From NCBI GenBank assembly GCA_039961735.1, contig JABRVX010000004.1:67220-131219 (forward strand): a stretch of DNA of 64,000 bases. Reading direction: 5' to 3'. Numbering within the stretch: position 1 is the stretch's first letter; the number at the start of each line of letters is the position of its first letter. Shown here one piece after another: positions 1 through 8,229 of this stretch. Source of the stretch: Fimbriimonadia bacterium. GTDB taxonomy: Bacteria; Armatimonadota; Fimbriimonadia; Fimbriimonadales; JABRVX01. The position numbers were made by a program, and so were the translations under genes. Under the pieces are notes generated by a model. The model saw only the letters and a list, made by a program, of their open reading frames with translations, did not search any database and was not told the origin of the DNA.

Positions 1-476
1 TGGTAGCGTCCCCCGTGCGAACGTAGCACGCCCAATCCACGCATCTTGCCGCGGGAGCAGTACTCTCCCAGGGGACCGTTGAGACTGCCCTCGATGTGGT
101 GGATCACACCCGACTCCATGTGTTCCACCATGCGCGCGTGGCAGGGGAACGACGCGCTCGGAAACCACATGAGGTCCTTGACACCCATCTCGGCAGCCGT
201 GTCGAACACCGCGCACGCTACCATGTCGCCATCGCGAAAGTGGTGGTGCGTCGAGATGGTCATACCGTCACGCAGCCCGCACGCTCTCAGCGCCTCGTGC
301 AGCGATCCCACCACCTTGTTCCCGTCCGCAGGGTAATCGGCGCAACTGGCAATGGGTGGAGCGGCCTTGCGGCCCGATGGACGGTACTTGCCGACACCCT
401 GATAGGGAATCGCTTCCCTGCCGTTCACTTCGGTCGGAACCCAGCGGCCTATGGCGTTCTGCACCAACTCACTCAT
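1..476 (-). CDS. citF: Citrate lyase alpha subunit CitF (partial, C-terminus outside window)
   Basis: The 158 visible residues are the N-terminus of the alpha chain, which transfers acetyl-ACP to citrate. I read an R/K-Y-P-rich start followed by GLRDGMTISTHHHFRDGD, the His-rich signature of the CitF N-terminus, then DTAAEMGVKDL and SHGGR. The ATG at 476 overlaps the stop of the CitDE gene by 8 nt, so translation is probably coupled. It is the last visible gene of the operon that begins with isocitrate dehydrogenase; the reading frame is open to the window edge. Ligase and maturation genes (citC, citG, citX) are not visible and may lie further left. Confidence 0.88.
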   Translation of the reverse strand, partial: MSELVQNAIGRWVPTEVNGREAIPYQGVGKYRPSGRKAAPPIASCADYPADGNKVVGSLHEALRACGLRDGMTISTHHHFRDGDMVACAVFDTAAEMGVKDLMWFPSASFPCHARMVEHMESGVIHHIEGSLNGPLGEYCSRGKMRGLGVLRSHGGRY

Positions 477-1674
477 TGGCAGTTTCTCTCCAGTTCTCTG
501 GTAACAACCCGCACTCTACGGCCAGCTTCACAGTGCGGAGTGCTCGCTTCACTACTGGTGGGTCGATCATCTTGCTGCCCAGAGCCACCACACCGAGGCC
601 CTTGGCAGCAGCATCTTCATAGGCCGTCACGATGCGCTTGGCCTTCTCGACGCTCTCGGGCGACGGGGCGAACTCCTCGTGAATGGGACGTATCTGGCGT
701 GGGTGGATGCAACCCTTGCCCTCGAAGCCGAGCGCCTTCGCCTCACGTACGCTAGCCCGAAGGCCTTCCTCATCGTCGACATCGGAGAACACTGTGTCTA
801 TAGGCTGCACACCCGCGGCCCTCGCACCATTGACGACCTGGGAGCGTGCCCAGAAACTCTCGCGACCCTCTGGCGTGCGTTCTGCTCCGATGTCGGCCGT
901 ATAGTCCTCCAACCCGATGGCCAGCGAGCATACCGAGCGGCAGGCGGACGCTATTTCATAGGCGCGGAACGCACCTAATGCACTCTCGATAATGGGCATC
1001 AGGTAGGTCTCCGAGGCTCCCGACTCGCGCATAGCTTCGTCTACCTCGCGCACCTGCTCGGCACTTTCGCACTTGGGTATCAGAACTACGTGTACGTTAT
1101 GCGGGGCAATCGCTCGGATGTCCTCGAGGCCGAGCGGAAGCTGGTTGATACGTACCATCCGCTCCGCACTGCCGAAGTCCACTTGCCTGAGTGCGTTTCG
1201 CACTACCAGTCGAGCGGAATCCTTCTCGCTAGGAGGCACGCTGTCTTCGAGGTCCAGGATGTAACCGTCGGCACCGTGCAGGCCAGCGTTGGTGAAGAAC
1301 TTCGGCTCCCCGCCAGGCAGGTATAGTCGCGACCTACGGAATCGTTCCTTCTCGGTCGGGTACTGAGTACATGGCAGAGCCTCAGGTAACCAGGTGTTCG
1401 TATTCAGTGGGTCCGCGCGCTTGACCGCGGCTTCCAGCCGGGCGGCAATCACGTAGGGTAGGGCCCCGTAGTCCTCTATACTCACCTTCGCATGATGCAC
1501 ACCCATCTCGGCCAGCACATCACGGACGAAGGACCGGATCGAATCGCCGTACATCGCTTCGACACGGGTGGTAACATCGAGCTCGAGAGGTCCTCCATCA
1601 CGTAGCTCGATGGAAACCCAGCAGTCCGAACGGACCCTATCACCCTTTCGTCCTGCGGTCCCAAGTCCGCTCAT
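469..1674 (-). CDS. citE: Fused citrate lyase acyl-carrier (CitD) and beta (CitE) subunits
   Basis: 401 residues in two parts. Residues about 1-90 look like CitD: a Gly/Ser-rich start, then VSIELRDGGPLELDV, YGDSIRSFVRDVL and DYGALPYVIAARLEAA, matching the carrier's GDAIR and KGALDCV..R segments. Ser16 in the RSD motif is the best candidate for the prosthetic-group serine. Residues about 105-401 are CitE of the HpcH/HpaI aldolase superfamily: RRSRLYLPGG, ADGYILDLEDSV, IPKCESAEQV, MPIIESALG, AIGLEDYTADIGAERT and IHPRQI. CitD (about 98 aa) and CitE (about 300 aa) are normally separate proteins, so the fusion is unusual. The ATG overlaps the upstream small-subunit stop (ATGA). A role in a related lyase (for example citramalate lyase) cannot be excluded. 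Confidence 0.85.
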   Translation of the reverse strand: MSGLGTAGRKGDRVRSDCWVSIELRDGGPLELDVTTRVEAMYGDSIRSFVRDVLAEMGVHHAKVSIEDYGALPYVIAARLEAAVKRADPLNTNTWLPEALPCTQYPTEKERFRRSRLYLPGGEPKFFTNAGLHGADGYILDLEDSVPPSEKDSARLVVRNALRQVDFGSAERMVRINQLPLGLEDIRAIAPHNVHVVLIPKCESAEQVREVDEAMRESGASETYLMPIIESALGAFRAYEIASACRSVCSLAIGLEDYTADIGAERTPEGRESFWARSQVVNGARAAGVQPIDTVFSDVDDEEGLRASVREAKALGFEGKGCIHPRQIRPIHEEFAPSPESVEKAKRIVTAYEDAAAKGLGVVALGSKMIDPPVVKRALRTVKLAVECGLLPENWRETANE

Positions 1675-2165
1675 GCCATGCCCCTTTCGCGTTCGAGCTT
1701 CTGCAGCGTGTAGTTCAGCAGACCTCCTGCATCACGTATGGCAAGCATCTCGTCCGGCAGGCCCGGGAACCGGTAGCTCGATTCGCCGACCGTGATCACG
1801 CCCTCACGCGCATCGATCTCCACTTTGTCACCTTCGCGATACGCATATACGGCCTCTGAACATTCTACTAACAGCAGGCCCTGATTGATAGCCGCGCGGT
1901 AGAAGATACGCGAGAAGCTACCCGCCACCACCGCTTGTATGCCTACCGCACGCAGTCCCACCACGGGCTGCTCACGCGAGCTACCACACCCGAAGTTCTT
2001 GCCGGCCATGATGATGTCACCCTCTCGGACCCCCCCGGCAAACTCGGGGTCGAGGTCCTCTAGAAGGTGCGGACGGATTTCATCGGGTGTAGCACACGTG
2101 TAGGTGTACTTCCCTGGAAACAGCAGATCGGTATTGATGTCGTCTCCGTACTTCCATACCCTCAT
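1671..2165 (-). CDS. leuD: Aconitase/isopropylmalate isomerase family small subunit
   Basis: 164 residues giving the swivel (small) subunit of a two-subunit hydro-lyase. Visible family features are the start WKYGDDINTD, then AGKNFGCGSSREQPVVGL, the conserved GSSREH-like substrate loop, and FSRIFYRAAINQGL. The start is the ATG at 2165, which overlaps the stop of the large subunit by ATGA; an upstream open extension has no family similarity. In this operon, between isocitrate dehydrogenase and citrate lyase genes, the substrate may be citrate/isocitrate rather than isopropylmalate. Sequence alone does not separate LeuD, homoaconitase and 2,3-dimethylmalate dehydratase types. Confidence 0.88.
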   Translation of the reverse strand: MRVWKYGDDINTDLLFPGKYTYTCATPDEIRPHLLEDLDPEFAGGVREGDIIMAGKNFGCGSSREQPVVGLRAVGIQAVVAGSFSRIFYRAAINQGLLLVECSEAVYAYREGDKVEIDAREGVITVGESSYRFPGLPDEMLAIRDAGGLLNYTLQKLERERGMA

Positions 2166-3421
2166 GCTCTGTACTCCTCGCGCGGATCGGTGATCCTGCC
2201 ATGTATCGCGCTGGCAGCAACCGTAGCAGGACTCGCCAGATAGATATCGGCCTCCACACATCCCATACGTCCACGGAAGTTGCGATTGGCGGTGCTAATG
2301 CAGGCCTCGCCCGGCGCCAGGACACCCTGATGCGCCCCCATACATGGGCCACAGCCCGATGGCAGGATTAGCGAACCAGCCGCGCTAAGTGCTGCAATAG
2401 TACCATCCGCCAATGCTTCGTCCAGTACCTTCTTGCTCGCGGGAACCGTGAGCAAGCGGCAATCGGGCGAGATGCTACGCCCCTTCAGAATCCTCGCAGC
2501 CTCGTGCAAATCGCTGAGCCTTCCGTTAGTGCATGTGCCGAGAAAAGCCTGATGGATCGTGATGTCTCCCAACTCTGCGGCAGGGCGCACATTGTCCACT
2601 CTATGCGGAATCGCCACTAGGGGTACGAGCGAGTCCAGGTCGAAAGAGTACTCCGCTACGTACTTGGCGTCTGCGTCGGCCCATAGGGGCTCACCAGTCG
2701 CCCGATTGACATTCATGTATTCTACGGCAATCTCGTCCACGGGGAATGCGGCGTTCTTAGCACCCATCTCTACGGCCATGTTGCACATGGCGATGCGATC
2801 ATCCATCGTCAGAGCGTCTATTCCGCCGTGAAACTCCACGGAGCAGTAGTTGGCACCGTCCGCACCCAGCTCGCGGATGATTGCCAGCATCAAGTCCTTC
2901 GCGGCTACCGGCGGGCGCAGTCTCCCAGATAAGGTGATCTTGATGGAATGTGGTACGCGCAGCCAGGTCTCACCGGTAAGCAACAAGCACGCCGCTTCCG
3001 TTCGATCGATCCCGGTGCTGAATGCACCGATAGCCCCATAAGTGCAAGAGTGGGAGTCCGACCCCACGATGAGCTTGCCGGGACCTGCAAGGCCCTCTTC
3101 CATCACCAACTGGTGGCATATGCCCATGCCTACGTCATAGAAGTGTCGGATGCCCTGGGACTTTACGAACTCACGAACCGACTTGTGCTGAGCAGCAGCC
3201 TTCTCGTTGGCTGCGGGCGACACGTGGTCGAGCACGATGATGGGCAGCTCCGGATCGCACACGCCGTACTTCAGTAGTTCATTCTCTACCTTCTTGATGA
3301 TCGGAGCGGTGTTGTCATGTGTGAGCAGGTGGTCGGGACGGACGGTGACCACCTGACCCGGCACCACCGATTCGTTGCCCGACGCTTTGGCTAGCACCTT
3401 CTCGGCAAACGTCATTCCCAC
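2162..3421 (-). CDS. leuC: Aconitase/isopropylmalate isomerase family large subunit
   Basis: 419 residues, the length of the archaeal-type LeuC2/homoaconitase large subunit. The three [4Fe-4S] cysteines are in LGTCTNGR and PSGCGPCMGAHQG; substrate and structural motifs include DHVSPA, GSDSHSCTYGAIG and GIDRTEAA. The GTG at 3421 is chosen over the ATG two codons later because AGGAG sits 7 nt before it. It pairs with the overlapping small-subunit gene and catalyses a 2-hydroxyacid dehydration/rehydration. With isocitrate dehydrogenase upstream and citrate lyase downstream, aconitase-like activity is the most economical guess, but the name leuC reflects family only. Confidence 0.88.
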   Translation of the reverse strand: MGMTFAEKVLAKASGNESVVPGQVVTVRPDHLLTHDNTAPIIKKVENELLKYGVCDPELPIIVLDHVSPAANEKAAAQHKSVREFVKSQGIRHFYDVGMGICHQLVMEEGLAGPGKLIVGSDSHSCTYGAIGAFSTGIDRTEAACLLLTGETWLRVPHSIKITLSGRLRPPVAAKDLMLAIIRELGADGANYCSVEFHGGIDALTMDDRIAMCNMAVEMGAKNAAFPVDEIAVEYMNVNRATGEPLWADADAKYVAEYSFDLDSLVPLVAIPHRVDNVRPAAELGDITIHQAFLGTCTNGRLSDLHEAARILKGRSISPDCRLLTVPASKKVLDEALADGTIAALSAAGSLILPSGCGPCMGAHQGVLAPGEACISTANRNFRGRMGCVEADIYLASPATVAASAIHGRITDPREEYRA

Positions 3422-3431
3422 GATACTTCTC

Positions 3432-4007
3432 CTATTCGATCAGCCTGCCCGCCTTGCGGAACACGAAGGGGTCGAAGGCCGCGAAGTCCGCCTGGTGGAT
3501 GAAGATGGTCTCCACCACCTGCGGGCGCCCGTCCCCCTCCTTCGAGTGGCACACGATGATGTTGATGATCTCTTCCGGAAGTCCCACCACCGCTGCCAGC
3601 CATGCGCCGGATATTGGATGACGCGCGCATCGTCCCGTATGACTCATCCTGTACCCGCCTTGTCCGTCTGGCTCGATCTCGAGCAGCTTGCCCACGTCAT
3701 GCACCAGTCCACCTGCGATCAACCGGTCCATGTCTACCTGATACGGCATTTTGTCGTAAGCCTTCTTCTGAGCCTCGGCTAGAGCAGCGGCGCCCTCTGT
3801 AACTGCGATGGTGTGCTGGATAAAGTCGACGCCTTCGGCATCCACTAGCAGCGTAAAGGGCATCTTGCGGACATCTTCGATACTGTTCCAGTTGCCACGT
3901 TTGCACGCGAGCAGCCACGTGTCAACCACCTTACGCCTCAGTTCTTCGTTTTCGATGCGTTGCAACTGTGGTCGGAATAGGTCTTCGATCTCGGTTCTGG
4001 TTATCAT
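3432..4007 (-). CDS. HD-domain protein inside the citrate operon
   Basis: 191 residues with an HD phosphohydrolase fold: FIQHTIAVTE carries the first His, GGLVHDVGKLLE the HD pair and CARHPISG a further His. The predicted activity is metal-dependent phosphohydrolysis; the substrate is unknown. It lies 39 nt after the isocitrate dehydrogenase gene and 10 nt before the large hydro-lyase subunit, so it is cotranscribed with central-carbon enzymes. That placement suggests a metabolic or repair role rather than signalling. The ATG at 4007 has only a weak GGTGGG upstream. Confidence 0.75.
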   Translation of the reverse strand: MITRTEIEDLFRPQLQRIENEELRRKVVDTWLLACKRGNWNSIEDVRKMPFTLLVDAEGVDFIQHTIAVTEGAAALAEAQKKAYDKMPYQVDMDRLIAGGLVHDVGKLLEIEPDGQGGYRMSHTGRCARHPISGAWLAAVVGLPEEIINIIVCHSKEGDGRPQVVETIFIHQADFAAFDPFVFRKAGRLIE

Positions 4008-4046
4008 GTCGTCGGTCCCACCGAGTGTGTTAGTGGCCGAGTGGCC

Positions 4047-5228
4047 CTATAGGTTGGCAATGATGGCATCCGTCATCTCATAGGTGCTGGCGGCTCCCTG
4101 CGCAAGTGCTTCCGGTCCTCCGCGCAGCTTCAACATGTCATAGGTTCGCACTTTGCCTTCCTGAACGACTGCGGCGATGGCCAGCCGAATACGAGCTGCA
4201 CGCGAGTCCTCGCCTATGTGGTCGAGCATCATGCACGCGCTCAGGATCATGGCGATAGGGTTCACGATGGGTGGCTCTAGGTACTCGTACTTCGGCGCGG
4301 AGCCGTGGGTGGGTTCGAAGACTGCAACCTCTTGGCCGAGATTCGCACTGCACGCGAACCCCAGCCCGCCGACCAGTCCTGCAAACGCATCCGACACGAT
4401 GTCGCCGAAAAGGTTGCCGCAGACGATCACACCATAGTCTTCGGGGTTCTTGGTGAGCCACATGAGCTGCGCATCTATGTTCGTATCCCAAAGCTGAATC
4501 TCGGGAAACGCCAACGCGATGCGCTCAGCCTCCGTCATCATCATCCCGCTCGTCTCGCGTAGCACGTTCGGCTTCTCGCACACCGTCACGGACTTGTAGC
4601 GGTGTTTACGCGCATACTCGAACGCCGCAGAGATAATGCGTTGGCTCGCCTTGCGCGTTATGATGCGGCAGGAGATGGCTAGATCCTCGCTCGGCGTATC
4701 TGCAAACGCCTGCATCTTCGGATGCGTCTCGAGGGCTGCGCGGACGCGGTCGGGGGGATTGGTCCACTCCACCCCACAATACTCGCCCTCCGTGTTCTGT
4801 CGGAACACCACGACGTCTATGTGAGGCTCTTCGATGCCGGCAACACCCTTTCGCACGAAGTTGAGAGGGTTGCCCGGGAACGAGCGGCAAGGGCGCACGC
4901 AGATGTCCAGGTTGAACCGCTGGCGCATCGTGACGATGGGGCTGTAGTAAGTGTAACCTTTGTCCTGAAGCTCGGGCGCCAGCTCGGCCTTCGCTGCGGC
5001 CTTCGGCTTCGAGGTGATGGCCCCGAACAGCCCTAGTCGATGCTCCTGAAGAAGCTCGATCGTTCTCTCGGGAAGTGCGTTGCCCTCCTTGCACCAGAAC
5101 TCCCAGCCGATGTCCCCGTGAACGTACTCCGCCTCGAAGCCAGCTGCACGAAGAACCTTGAGAGCGCAAGGCATCACCACCTTGCCGATGCCGTCTCCTG
5201 GCATCGTTACGACCGTCCGATGCGCCAT
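4047..5228 (-). CDS. icd: Isocitrate/isopropylmalate dehydrogenase family, probably NADP isocitrate dehydrogenase
   Basis: 393 residues of the decarboxylating beta-hydroxyacid dehydrogenase family. Visible features: PGDGIGK at the N-terminus, MRQRFNLDICVRPCR with the substrate arginines, FRQNTEGEYCGVEW (the ICDH loop with an unusual Cys where Ser is common), DAFAGLVGGLGF and EPTHGSAPKY. The Lys-Tyr after GSAP and the C-terminal TYDMLK resemble the E. coli NADP-binding residues (Lys344/Tyr345, Tyr391), so NADP use is inferred. The ATG at 5228 follows GGAGGAG by a few bases; the open extension upstream is ignored. First gene of the citrate operon. Homoisocitrate or isopropylmalate specificity remains possible. 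Confidence 0.85.
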   Translation of the reverse strand: MAHRTVVTMPGDGIGKVVMPCALKVLRAAGFEAEYVHGDIGWEFWCKEGNALPERTIELLQEHRLGLFGAITSKPKAAAKAELAPELQDKGYTYYSPIVTMRQRFNLDICVRPCRSFPGNPLNFVRKGVAGIEEPHIDVVVFRQNTEGEYCGVEWTNPPDRVRAALETHPKMQAFADTPSEDLAISCRIITRKASQRIISAAFEYARKHRYKSVTVCEKPNVLRETSGMMMTEAERIALAFPEIQLWDTNIDAQLMWLTKNPEDYGVIVCGNLFGDIVSDAFAGLVGGLGFACSANLGQEVAVFEPTHGSAPKYEYLEPPIVNPIAMILSACMMLDHIGEDSRAARIRLAIAAVVQEGKVRTYDMLKLRGGPEALAQGAASTYEMTDAIIANL

Positions 5229-5389
5229 CACTCCTCCTCCATAGCCGCTGCGGTGCGGTCTCGCGACGCGGAGGGGGAAGGCGCACGAATCCACGCGCGG
5301 GCAGCGCCCGATACGTGCTGTTCCCGGCCTCGCCGTTGAGACCCGTCAGCGTGTCGGGATTCTACCCAGTCGCGCCCGTGCAGAACGAC

Positions 5390-6637
5390 TTAGCGCTTGC
5401 GAGCCGGAATCAGATAGACCTGGTCCAGCCAAAGCGCGTAGTCTATGGCCGCCGGCAGGTTCTCTTGGCAGGTCGGGATGATCTGCTCCTTAGGCAGCAC
5501 GAAGCCGTATTCGCCTGTGTCGCGGAGCTCGATGGTGATTGCCCGGGTGCCTGCGACCGCATAGGACCAGTCGAGGCTGCAGCCCGAGGCGAGGTATAGC
5601 GAACCGCCCACGCTGCCGTAGTCGTACACCTTACCGTGGACCTGGTTGATCAGCGTCGCCATTCGCCCCGTTGCCGAGAGGAAGGCAGCATAGTCCGGGC
5701 ACTGCGCGGAAGTGTAGCCCCACGGAAAAAGGATGAGCTGGCTATAGCTGTGGTAGTCCAGATGACCCTTGACCCGAGGATTGGCCAGTAGGAAATCGCG
5801 CACCGCCTGCGTCTCGGGCTCGGAGAACGGGGACGGGCCGCGGTAGACATCGCTAGAGGTGTTTCCACTCGAGCCATCGCCTCCCCACATGTAGCCCCAG
5901 TTTCGGTTGAGGTCCACGCCGTAGGTGCCGTCACCGTTATTGCGGCGGTTCTTTCGCCACATGCGATTCGTGGTCCAGGTGTATCGGTAGCCATCCGGGT
6001 TCATCACCGGCATGCAGTACACGTCCATATGGTTCAAGATGTCCGTCGCGCGGCGGTCCACGCCGTAGTTGCTCAGGAGATAGTCGGCGATGTAAAGCAC
6101 CACGGGCGGACTGATCCATTCGCGGGCATGCTCCGCGCCGTGATACAGCACACCCAGCTTCTTGCTGCCATAGCTGTCGGTCTGGTTGACACCCGTGGAG
6201 AGACGAAGGACGTAGATGGGCCGGTTTTGCACACTGGTGCCGACCTGGATGCGCTTGGCAAGGGCAGGATACTGCTGCTCCCAGGTCAGGAGCTGCGCGT
6301 TGATCTGGTCGAGCGTCAGATAGTCGTCGAAGATGCCCTGGGCGGTGACGTCCGATTTCTGCGAATCGATCAGCTTCTGCAGGTCTTCGATCAGCACGAT
6401 ATACGGGATGCGCGCCTGCTGAACCCGCCTCAGTTGGTCGGGCGTCACGCGCACGTCTACGGGGCCGAGGTCCGGTCGCTCCGACCAGAAGTCCACGTTC
6501 AGCTTTTCCAGGAAGGCGAGCTGCGAAGGCTTGGTAATGTAGGTTCGGAGCACCTTGTGGCCGTGGAACTCGACCTGCTGCGCAAAGACGACGGCCGCGA
6601 AAACCAGGATCAGCAACGCGACGAATGCTCTCTTCAT
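5390..6637 (-). CDS. Secreted zinc carboxypeptidase (peptidase family M14)
   Basis: 415 residues with a signal peptide (MKRAFVALLILVFAAVVFA), a pro-region, and an M14 catalytic domain. Zinc ligands are His166 and Glu169 in HGAEHAREW and His296 in LDYHSYS; the catalytic Glu370 lies in TIELRDTGEYG. DLNRNW supplies the substrate-carboxylate Asn-Arg pair. This resembles carboxypeptidase A/B (M14A), releasing C-terminal amino acids from extracellular peptides. The ATG at 6637 follows GGAGGT by 7 nt. It stands alone between the citrate operon and the prepilin region and converges with neither. Confidence 0.93.
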   Translation of the reverse strand: MKRAFVALLILVFAAVVFAQQVEFHGHKVLRTYITKPSQLAFLEKLNVDFWSERPDLGPVDVRVTPDQLRRVQQARIPYIVLIEDLQKLIDSQKSDVTAQGIFDDYLTLDQINAQLLTWEQQYPALAKRIQVGTSVQNRPIYVLRLSTGVNQTDSYGSKKLGVLYHGAEHAREWISPPVVLYIADYLLSNYGVDRRATDILNHMDVYCMPVMNPDGYRYTWTTNRMWRKNRRNNGDGTYGVDLNRNWGYMWGGDGSSGNTSSDVYRGPSPFSEPETQAVRDFLLANPRVKGHLDYHSYSQLILFPWGYTSAQCPDYAAFLSATGRMATLINQVHGKVYDYGSVGGSLYLASGCSLDWSYAVAGTRAITIELRDTGEYGFVLPKEQIIPTCQENLPAAIDYALWLDQVYLIPARKR

Positions 6638-6810
6638 CGAATTCACCTCCGGCGGCGGGCGTGCCACACCGCCCGGCCTCTTCACGGGCCATTCACTGAA
6701 ACAAGTCGCGCCCTGCCCCGGTTCCCGGTGCAGCGACGACGATGAGCCCCGTCCGCATCGGAGGGCGCATGGAGAAGCCCGGCACAATACAGGGCGATTT
6801 GCCCCGGCTG

Positions 6811-7455
6811 CTAGTTGCGACCCGATTTGGTAACCAACTCAGGATGCCACTTCACGCTGCCGTCGAGCAATAGGCCGTTGCCCCCGCGGCCGTGCGCCGT
6901 CAGTCCGAAGTCGGAGTCGGCAGTCAGCGCGACCCAGTCGCCGATGTAGTAGGTCTCGCTTGGGCCGGTCTTCAACCTCGCGACGCGAATGGCGAGCGTA
7001 CCGTTGGGGCCCCTATACTTGCGAAGGTACAGAAGAAGATGCGACATCTGATAGCTCGTGTATTGCTGTCGGTGGTCCTCGGGGTGGTCGTACTCCGCAG
7101 TGAACTCGGTGCCGCGGTGGCTGTCCGCGGGGCACCAGAACACCTCGTGTGACCTAGTATAGGTGGTCAGCGAGTCTCTCCACTCCTTGGGACGTCCGAC
7201 AACGGGAGTACTGAGCACTTTCGCGCGCTCACCGAGCTCCTTGACGGACTGAAGCGAGTGACACGGCAGCCAGCCCTGGTGGTCGTCCGCGTACATGATG
7301 ACCGCCTTGCCGATCTGGCCCAGGTTACTGCCGCAGCCGGAGACGAGGCTCCGTGCGCGAACCAAGTTCGAGACCGGCAGTGCGACCGCGATGAGCGCAA
7401 GGATGATCACCAGGACGACCAGTAGCTCGACGAGCGTAATGGCGCCTGCTCTCAT
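6811..7455 (-). CDS. Prepilin-like H-X9-DG protein, copy A
   Basis: 214 residues. The N-terminus is a type IV prepilin signal: short leader, Ala at -1, then ITLVELLVVLVIILALIAVA as hydrophobic helix with Glu at +5. The C-terminus has the H-X9-DG motif (HGRGGNGLLLDGSVKW), so it belongs to the prepilin-type H-X9-DG proteins that are abundant in Planctomycetes, Lentisphaerae and Armatimonadota. The ATG at 7455 follows GAGGT by 5 nt. Copy B at 8582-9229 is about as long and closely similar, and a third C-terminal remnant lies at 8462-8580. Role unknown: a pseudopilin or cell-surface protein. Confidence 0.88.
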   Translation of the reverse strand: MRAGAITLVELLVVLVIILALIAVALPVSNLVRARSLVSGCGSNLGQIGKAVIMYADDHQGWLPCHSLQSVKELGERAKVLSTPVVGRPKEWRDSLTTYTRSHEVFWCPADSHRGTEFTAEYDHPEDHRQQYTSYQMSHLLLYLRKYRGPNGTLAIRVARLKTGPSETYYIGDWVALTADSDFGLTAHGRGGNGLLLDGSVKWHPELVTKSGRN

Positions 7456-7495
7456 ACCGCACCTCACTTGCACTTGACTGGGCGATCCCTAGTCC

Positions 7496-7675
7496 CTAGT
7501 GGTGACAGCACTTGCGCGAATACTGCCCGGCATCCCATGGCCCCTCACAGTCCTTCAGTTCGTACACCCGCGTCGTGCAACTATCCCAGACACAGCCCGG
7601 TCCTTGCTGATCGATGCACCTGCGATGCGAGGCTGCGAACTGCCGATAGTTGCTGGGCGCGGGCTGCGATTTCAC
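7496..7675 (-). CDS. Candidate small cysteine-rich protein (59 aa)
   Basis: A GTG-started frame of 59 codons between the small membrane protein and prepilin copy A, same strand. It has seven Cys: one at residue 20, then GPGCVWDSC, LKDC and a terminal KCCHH. The regular Cys spacing and aromatic content look protein-like rather than random, but there is no clear Shine-Dalgarno before the GTG, and the frame is the one that continues after the TAG of the upstream gene. It could be a small disulphide- or metal-binding peptide, or chance. No family recognised. Confidence 0.35.
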   Translation of the reverse strand: MKSQPAPSNYRQFAASHRRCIDQQGPGCVWDSCTTRVYELKDCEGPWDAGQYSRKCCHH

Positions 7676-7690
7676 GGACGGTCGCCGCGG

Positions 7691-8038
7691 CTACGACACC
7701 AAAGCACGCCCAGACCCCACGCACAAGGGGCAGAGGGCACCGTCGCGGGACATCGCGTCCAGGGCAACCACCCCGACGGGAATCCCCACCAGGACGGCAA
7801 GTCCGGCTATCCGGCGCAATCGGCTTCTATTGACTCCGTTGAGCAACTGAAGCACGAAGAAAGCTGCGCCGGCAATGGGTGGCAAGAACACTGCGAATGT
7901 CGCCCCGACCATCGTCTGCCAAGCGCAATCACAGATTCCCACGCCTCCGGCCTCAGCGACACGAGTGGCTAGGATGGCAGTGGAGAGTACCACCCCTCCC
8001 CAGCACGCTAACGAAGTGAGCTTCTTCACTTCTTCCAC
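7691..8038 (-). CDS. Small membrane protein, full-length member of a duplicated pair
   Basis: 115 residues with three hydrophobic segments (about 8-28, 40-66 and 75-95) and Cys pairs in GICDCAW and LCPLCVGSG. I do not recognise the family. A near-consensus promoter lies upstream (8083-8111). A truncated copy of the N-terminus and the same promoter recur at 9240-9424, each time followed by an H-X9-DG prepilin gene, so the ancestral unit was promoter, membrane protein, prepilin. Start is GTG at 8038; GTG at 8029 is an alternative because the duplicate copy can only start there. Confidence 0.65.
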   Translation of the reverse strand: MEEVKKLTSLACWGGVVLSTAILATRVAEAGGVGICDCAWQTMVGATFAVFLPPIAGAAFFVLQLLNGVNRSRLRRIAGLAVLVGIPVGVVALDAMSRDGALCPLCVGSGRALVS

Positions 8039-8082
8039 AACTCATCTTGGTCTAGAGCGCCTGGCGCGCCGGGTTCGTAATC

Positions 8083-8111
8083 ATTCTATCACTTCCCGCG
8101 GGCCTTATCAA
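8083..8111 (-). promoter_or_regulatory. Sigma70-type promoter of the small membrane protein
   Basis: On the minus strand TTGATA (8111-8106), 17-nt spacer, TAGAAT (8088-8083). It is 44 nt before the GTG start. The whole block is repeated at 9396-9424 with one changed base in each hexamer, which supports function before duplication. Confidence 0.7.
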
Positions 8112-8229
8112 GTCTTCCGTGTATCACTCTGCGAGATTCTTTCGATCTCGATGGCGCCTTCCGCGCAGCGAACCGACGACCCCGGACCCGTCCGACCCGC
8201 CCGCACCCTCCGACTCGTCCTGCACTCCT

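Noticed and set aside
7691-7693. TAG read as pyrrolysine to join the membrane protein with the Cys-rich frame
   Set aside because: No pyrrolysine genes are in the window and there is no independent evidence; kept only as a possible readthrough note.
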